Under the pieces are notes generated by a model. The model did no database searches and had not been told where the DNA came from. It saw nothing but the letters and a program-made list of their open reading frames with translations. DNA of 64,000 nucleotides from Lucifuga dentata. Taxonomy: Eukaryota; Chordata; Actinopteri; Ophidiiformes; Bythitidae. Position numbers and translations under genes: made by a program. Shown here piece after piece: positions 61,043 to 64,000 of the stretch. The stretch lies in NCBI GenBank assembly GCA_014773175.1, contig VXCM01002118.1, forward strand, positions 62,001 through 126,000. Reading direction: 5' to 3'. Each line of letters opens with the position of its first letter. Positions within the stretch are counted from its first letter, which is position 1.

Positions 61043-61135
61043 GTGTTTGATCAGGGCTTTGGTGACAAGGCTGCCATGGGACATCAGTCGTCCAGGTGTT
61101 TGATGGGTGTTACCCCATGTCATCCTCTCAAACAC
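61043..61135 (-). ncRNA. C/D-box snoRNA of unassigned family
   Basis: A perfect 8-bp terminal stem, GTGTTTGA/TCAAACAC, closes a C box AGGATGA (one mismatch, 61126-61120) and a D box CTGA (61054-61051). A D' CTGA is at 61087-61084. Directly before the D box is GTCACCAAAGCC, which pairs over 12 nt with the 18S phrase GGCTTTGGTGAC. By position, between U27 and U29, it corresponds to U28, but I see no guide to the U28 target (18S C1391). Either a diverged U28 or a different guide RNA. Expression is not shown by sequence. Confidence 0.6.
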
Positions 61136-61489
61136 AAAGAAATGCATTACAGGTCAATGTGAAAAGATAAAATGGTGACAATTTATCTGAGTCACTGTCT
61201 GAGTGATGTTGAGAGGCGTTTGCATTTTCAGTCTCAACAAAAACCAAATGCAAGTTTTTTAGCTTCTCATCAGATCGAGACAGTCACGTAAAAAAAAAAA
61301 AAAGTNAAAAAAAAAAAAAAAAAAGGCATTTCTGATATCTTCAATCCCACAGACATACATGCAGATTCTTACTTATTGCAGACAGCAGCACAGTTCCTCC
61401 ACTAATCATCAGGCTCCCATCTAAAAAAGAAACACCTCAAGGTAAGATGCAGGTTTAGACATAAAAATCTTATTCAACGTCCACAAAGG

Positions 61490-61561
61490 GTGATCAGATT
61501 GAAGGCTGACATCAGGAGATTCAGGCATATGCTTGTCATTTAACAAATTCATCATGTTTAT
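61490..61561 (-). ncRNA. snord27: C/D snoRNA U27, canonical copy
   Basis: C box ATGATGA (61555-61549), guide TGACAAGCATATGC before a D' CTGA, C' TGATGTC and D box CTGA (61497-61494). The guide pairs with the 5' end of 18S (GCATATGCTTGTC), the mammalian U27 target A27. Confidence 0.9.
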
Positions 61562-61723
61562 ACCCCAGGAAGTGACTAAACGTTAGGATGAAACCATTGT
61601 TTACTCACCTCAGCCCATGTTGCTGCTGCTAGGAGCTCCATGAAAGGACCGTCTCACTGATCTACAAAGTAAATCAAACGTTAGCCGAGATTTTAAAGGT
61701 AAATCCACGTTAGGATTTTAGAG

Positions 61724-61800
61724 GGATGATCAGATTCAATAATAGCATCACTACAAATCAGGCATATGCTTGTCTGTTTAGAAATTTGTCATTTATGTCC
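61724..61800 (-). ncRNA. snord27: C/D snoRNA U27, second copy with altered C box
   Basis: Same guide, extended to AGACAAGCATATGC, before CTGA, with a C' box GTGATGC and D box CTGA at 61733-61730. The expected C box position reads ATGACAA (61792-61786) instead of RTGATGA, and no better C box is visible, so it may not assemble into an RNP. The guide itself is intact and pairs one base further with 18S than the other copy. Confidence 0.6.
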
Positions 61801-61961
61801 CTGTTATAACTTGGTGGAATAACTTTTGCTCAAGTCTAGCTCACCTATCAGGGACGAGTCTTGCATTTCCTTTAACAGCCTCGCCCATCAGTTAAAAAAA
61901 AAAAGTGTGTTCAGATTTCTTTTTTGAAGAAATTGAAATCTGCTGTAACACTTGTGCCTGT

Positions 61962-62042
61962 ATGCTACTCAGAATCTGGTAAAGAGGTTTCTTCAAAGGC
62001 TGATTCGGTAAGAGAGAGTTCAAAGATTCATCATCGCAGCAT
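61962..62042 (-). ncRNA. snord26: C/D snoRNA U26, canonical copy
   Basis: C box ATGATGA (62034-62028), guide TTTGAACTCTCTCTTAC and D box CTGA (61972-61969), closed by the stem ATGCTGC/GTAGCAT. The guide is complementary to the 28S phrase AAGAGAGAGTTCAA, matching the U26 target (human 28S A389). Confidence 0.85.
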
Positions 62043-62405
62043 TGAGCGCCACAGCAGCTACAAAGCCTATTTTAAAGACACGTATCCTACAGCTGAGCTC
62101 ACAAGTAAAATTACATTACTGAACTGAAGCTGAAATCACCATATAGCTTACCTCGTGTGTTGAATTTCTCCACATTTCACCCACACCTGAAGAAAAGAAG
62201 AAGAAAATTTAGATGTGGATCACATTATCTTGGAGTTATTTGCAGCACACCAACTTCAATTACAATCTGTTTATGCAACATTTGAAAAAAAAAAATCAGG
62301 TGCTGTTTTTCAAGTTAGAATCAAAGTTTTAATGTGTATGTAATCGTCAAAAGCAGCAATGTGTCTGAAACTGATACTTTCAGTGCTCCTGCACAGGTTA
62401 CACGT

Positions 62406-62485
62406 CATGCTACTCAGTATTTTTTCATGTAATATCCCCAAAATGATTCGGTGAGAGAGTTCAAATATGACATCACTGTAGCATG
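62406..62485 (-). ncRNA. snord26: C/D snoRNA U26, second copy
   Basis: Perfect 8-bp terminal stem CATGCTAC/GTAGCATG, C box GTGATGT (last base differs from consensus), guide TTTGAACTCTCTCACCG and D box CTGA (62417-62414). The guide loses two 28S pairs compared with the copy at 61962. The intact stem argues that it is still processed. Confidence 0.7.
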
Positions 62486-62592
62486 ACTTTTCATTCTGCT
62501 ACTCATGTCTTTTCTCCAGCCACCTTCATTACTTTGCTGAAGCACTGCAGCACGCTGAATTGCATTAAAATAACTGAGAAATTAGAAATTAC

Positions 62593-62629
62593 CTTTGCAG
62601 GAAGAAGTTTCTGCATCTTTCTTTACCAC
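62593..62629 (-). other. snhg1: snoRNA host gene exon 2
   Basis: 37-nt exon between a TTTCCAG acceptor and a GTAATT donor. It lies between the U25 intron and the first U26 intron. Confidence 0.7.
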
Positions 62630-62767
62630 CTGGAAAATACAGAAACAGTTGATTATTTAAGCAGAGCATGGCTCTGTAGCCGGTTAACACGTGGACTACA
62701 ACTACTTGCAACGTGGTCAGGACCACGTGTGATCGTAGAAAAATGTCAGCATTATTTAGTAGCGTCT

Positions 62768-62837
62768 CACATCAGAATGATAAATTCAATCACTGTCATT
62801 CAGTACAGGTCTGTGTAAAGTTTCATCATTGAGAGAC
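62768..62837 (-). ncRNA. snord25: C/D snoRNA U25
   Basis: C box ATGATGA (62829-62823), guide ACACAGACCTGTA before a D' CTGA (62803-62800), C' GTGATTG and D box CTGA (62775-62772). Terminal stem GTCTCTCA/TGTGAGAC with one mismatch. The guide pairs with 18S ACAGGTCTGTG, the U25 target (human 18S G1490). Confidence 0.9.
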
Positions 62838-62996
62838 ACTGAAAGTCCCGCCATTTGAGCAGCGGCCATTTCCAATCATAACCTATCTAATCTTTCATTT
62901 GCATTAATTTATCCAACAAATAACGCACAAAACATAGAGATTACACATTGGTATTTATGTCAACACCAGGTAATTGATCAGATGTATGTGTAATAG

Positions 62997-63062
62997 TGTC
63001 GGATGGTTGAGGATTCTTGTTAAAGTTGGCCGGTGTTAGATCGAATCCCTACAGCTCTGCAG
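62997..63062 (+). repeat. tRNA-like segment, possible SINE or tRNA relic
   Basis: GTCGGATGGTTGAGGATTCT resembles a tRNA 5' half with an A box, and TTAGATCGAATCCCTACA resembles a B box/T-arm. No complete cloverleaf could be folded. It lies in intron 1 of the snoRNA host, antisense to it. Confidence 0.25.
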
Positions 63063-63221
63063 CCCAGGCTCAACTTTACTACATAAATTGGCTAAAGAGA
63101 GGATACATTTCAACTACAAATCTAAATAAATAATCTAAATAAATTCAATATCTAATAAAAGGTCTTACTTTGTAACGCTAAGAAAGGTTGCAAACTACAA
63201 GAATAAGTAAAAGTCTCTTAC

Positions 63222-63280
63222 CTCGACCAGATGACTGAAGGAAATGAAAGCGGAAACTGGAGCAACTGTCTTTTATGTCC
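63222..63280 (-). promoter_or_regulatory. snhg1: Promoter and first exon of the snoRNA host gene
   Basis: A TATA-like ATAAAAG lies at 63276-63270. About 20-25 nt downstream the sequence is TTTCCGCTTTCATTTCCTTC, a pyrimidine-rich start typical of 5'TOP host genes. The exon ends at the donor GTAAGAG at 63221. The exact start site is not fixed. Confidence 0.6.
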
Positions 63281-63552
63281 CGCCTGCAGGAGACCTCCCA
63301 CTCCGCAAGCTGCCATCAAATATCATTCTAAACTTTACAACAAGCTACATTTAGCTTTTAAAACACTTAAAATTGATCACACTCTTGTTTTATATACGTC
63401 AATTCAGTATTTTTCAAATAAAAACCTTAAGAAAGTTAAATCTGTGGAAAGACTTGAGTTTTTTTAGTGCGTCATTTCCGTCAAAAAGTTATTTTCCCAA
63501 CCACTAGATGGCAGCAGCGATACTCTTAAAATGGCTTGTGTTCGGCATACCT

Positions 63553-63555
<3 letters not shown>
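63281..63555. other. Upstream flank of the snoRNA host gene
   Basis: No gene seen. The phrase CCACTAGATGGCAGCAGCGA near 63500 matches the core of a CTCF-type motif (CCACnAGnnGGCAG), a possible insulator or promoter element. Confidence 0.4.

Positions 63556-63604
<49 letters not shown>
63556..63604. repeat. (AAT)n microsatellite
   Basis: About sixteen uninterrupted AAT units. Confidence 0.92.
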
Positions 63605-63605
<1 letters not shown>

Positions 63606-63747
63606 TTTGGGCGAACACAAGCTAGGCTAACCTAAGCTACAAACAGGAAGAGATCCTTCTTCTGAACTCTCAGCAAACAAATAGACTGAGCTCACTAGCG
63701 CACTCTAGTGTGTCTGCAGCAGTACTGCACAAAATAGTTTTAGTGCA

Positions 63748-63905
63748 GACACTCTTCTTCTTCTTCTTCTTCTTCTTCTTCTTCTTCTTCTTCTTCTTCT
63801 TCTTCTTCTTCTTCTTTTTCTTTTCCTTTCGGCTTTCCCTTCAGGGGTCACCACAGCGAATCATCTGCCTCCATCTAACCCTATCCTCTGCCTCCTCTTC
63901 TCTCA
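63748..63905 (-). mobile_element. Second copy of the LINE 3' end, with long GAA tail
   Basis: On the minus strand 63905 to about 63825 reads GAGAAGAGGAGGCAGAGGAT through TGACCCCTGAAGGGAAAGCC to AAAGGAAAAGAA. This appears identical to 1091-1175 of the first LINE copy over about 80 bp. It then runs into an expanded (GAA)n tail (CTT on the plus strand, 63748-63815). The element is truncated to its last 85 bp or so. Confidence 0.8.
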
Positions 63906-64000
63906 CATTTTAGTGCAGACACTGCATACTATAATTCCTACATCATGCAAAATACAGAATACAGTGACTATTCAGAACACACAATAATAGCTAATAGAAA

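Larger units (their letters stand above)
59240..63255 (-). ncRNA. snhg1: snoRNA host gene (U22/U25-U31 host, SNHG1/UHG-like)
   Basis: Spliced minus-strand gene built from consecutive AG..GT pairs. Exons: about 63255-63222, 62629-62593, 62186-62152, 61879-61845, 61661-61609, 61420-61373, 60979-60935, 60637-60589, 60394-60331, 59950-59904, 59674-59600 and 59353 to about 59240. Donors are mostly GTAAG or GTGAG. The acceptor of the fourth exon (GGGCGAG) is weak and least certain. Exons are 35-75 nt, except the last at about 114, and carry no convincing reading frame. Each of the eleven introns has one C/D-box RNA, in the order U25, U26, U26, U27, U27, unassigned, U29, U30, U22, U31, U31. Mammalian SNHG1 carries the same family (U22, U25-U31), which identifies the gene. 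The first exon is pyrimidine-rich near its start, as expected of a 5'TOP host transcript. Confidence 0.9.

Noticed and set aside
61195..61285. Second candidate C/D RNA in the U27-U29 intron (CTGATGAG near 61268)
   Set aside because: C box starts with CTGATGA, the only downstream CTGA gives a 46-nt RNA, and there is no closing stem. The candidate at 61043-61135 is much better.
62997..63062. Functional tRNA gene
   Set aside because: A- and B-box-like words are present but no full cloverleaf or acceptor stem could be formed.
63748..63815. CTT array as a possible coding poly-Phe or CRISPR-like repeat
   Set aside because: Plain GAA/CTT tail of the LINE fragment, with no spacers.

Overview
The window looks like teleost fish nuclear DNA. 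It has intron-split genes with GT/AG splice sites, long CA/GT, GA/CT and trinucleotide microsatellites, many short inverted-repeat transposons, and proteins that read as vertebrate orthologues. The species cannot be named from this alone. Gene models were built by reading splice sites and frames by hand against remembered vertebrate proteins; no search was run.

Layout, left to right. (1) 0.7-1.2 kb: a truncated non-LTR retrotransposon with target-site duplications. (2) 3.2-3.9 kb (+): gpha2, the thyrostimulin alpha subunit. (3) 6.0-6.8 kb (-): gphb5, the thyrostimulin beta subunit, tail-to-tail with gpha2. (4) 13.6-43.1 kb (-): ppp2r5b, a B56 regulatory subunit of protein phosphatase 2A, in 13 coding exons with a 16 kb first intron full of repeats. 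(5) 49.4-54.0 kb (-): a batf2-like bZIP factor in three exons. (6) 56.3-58.3 kb (+): arl2, an ARF-like GTPase in five exons. (7) 59.2-63.3 kb (-): a spliced non-coding gene matching the U22/U25-U31 snoRNA host (snhg1/UHG), with twelve short exons and one C/D-box snoRNA per intron. (8) 63.7-63.9 kb: an inverted second copy of the retrotransposon 3' end.

The genes are not an operon. gpha2 and gphb5 encode the two chains of one heterodimeric hormone. The set gpha2, ppp2r5b, batf2, arl2 matches the human 11q13.1 neighbourhood. The most notable content is the snoRNA host gene. U26, U27 and U31 are each duplicated into neighbouring introns, and the intron between U27 and U29 holds a C/D RNA whose D-box guide pairs with an 18S segment I do not know as a U28 target.

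The assembly has two N gaps (15519-15662, 32394-32514) and about twenty single Ns. Five single Ns are flanked by exact direct copies of about 65 bp, which look like contig-joining artefacts.
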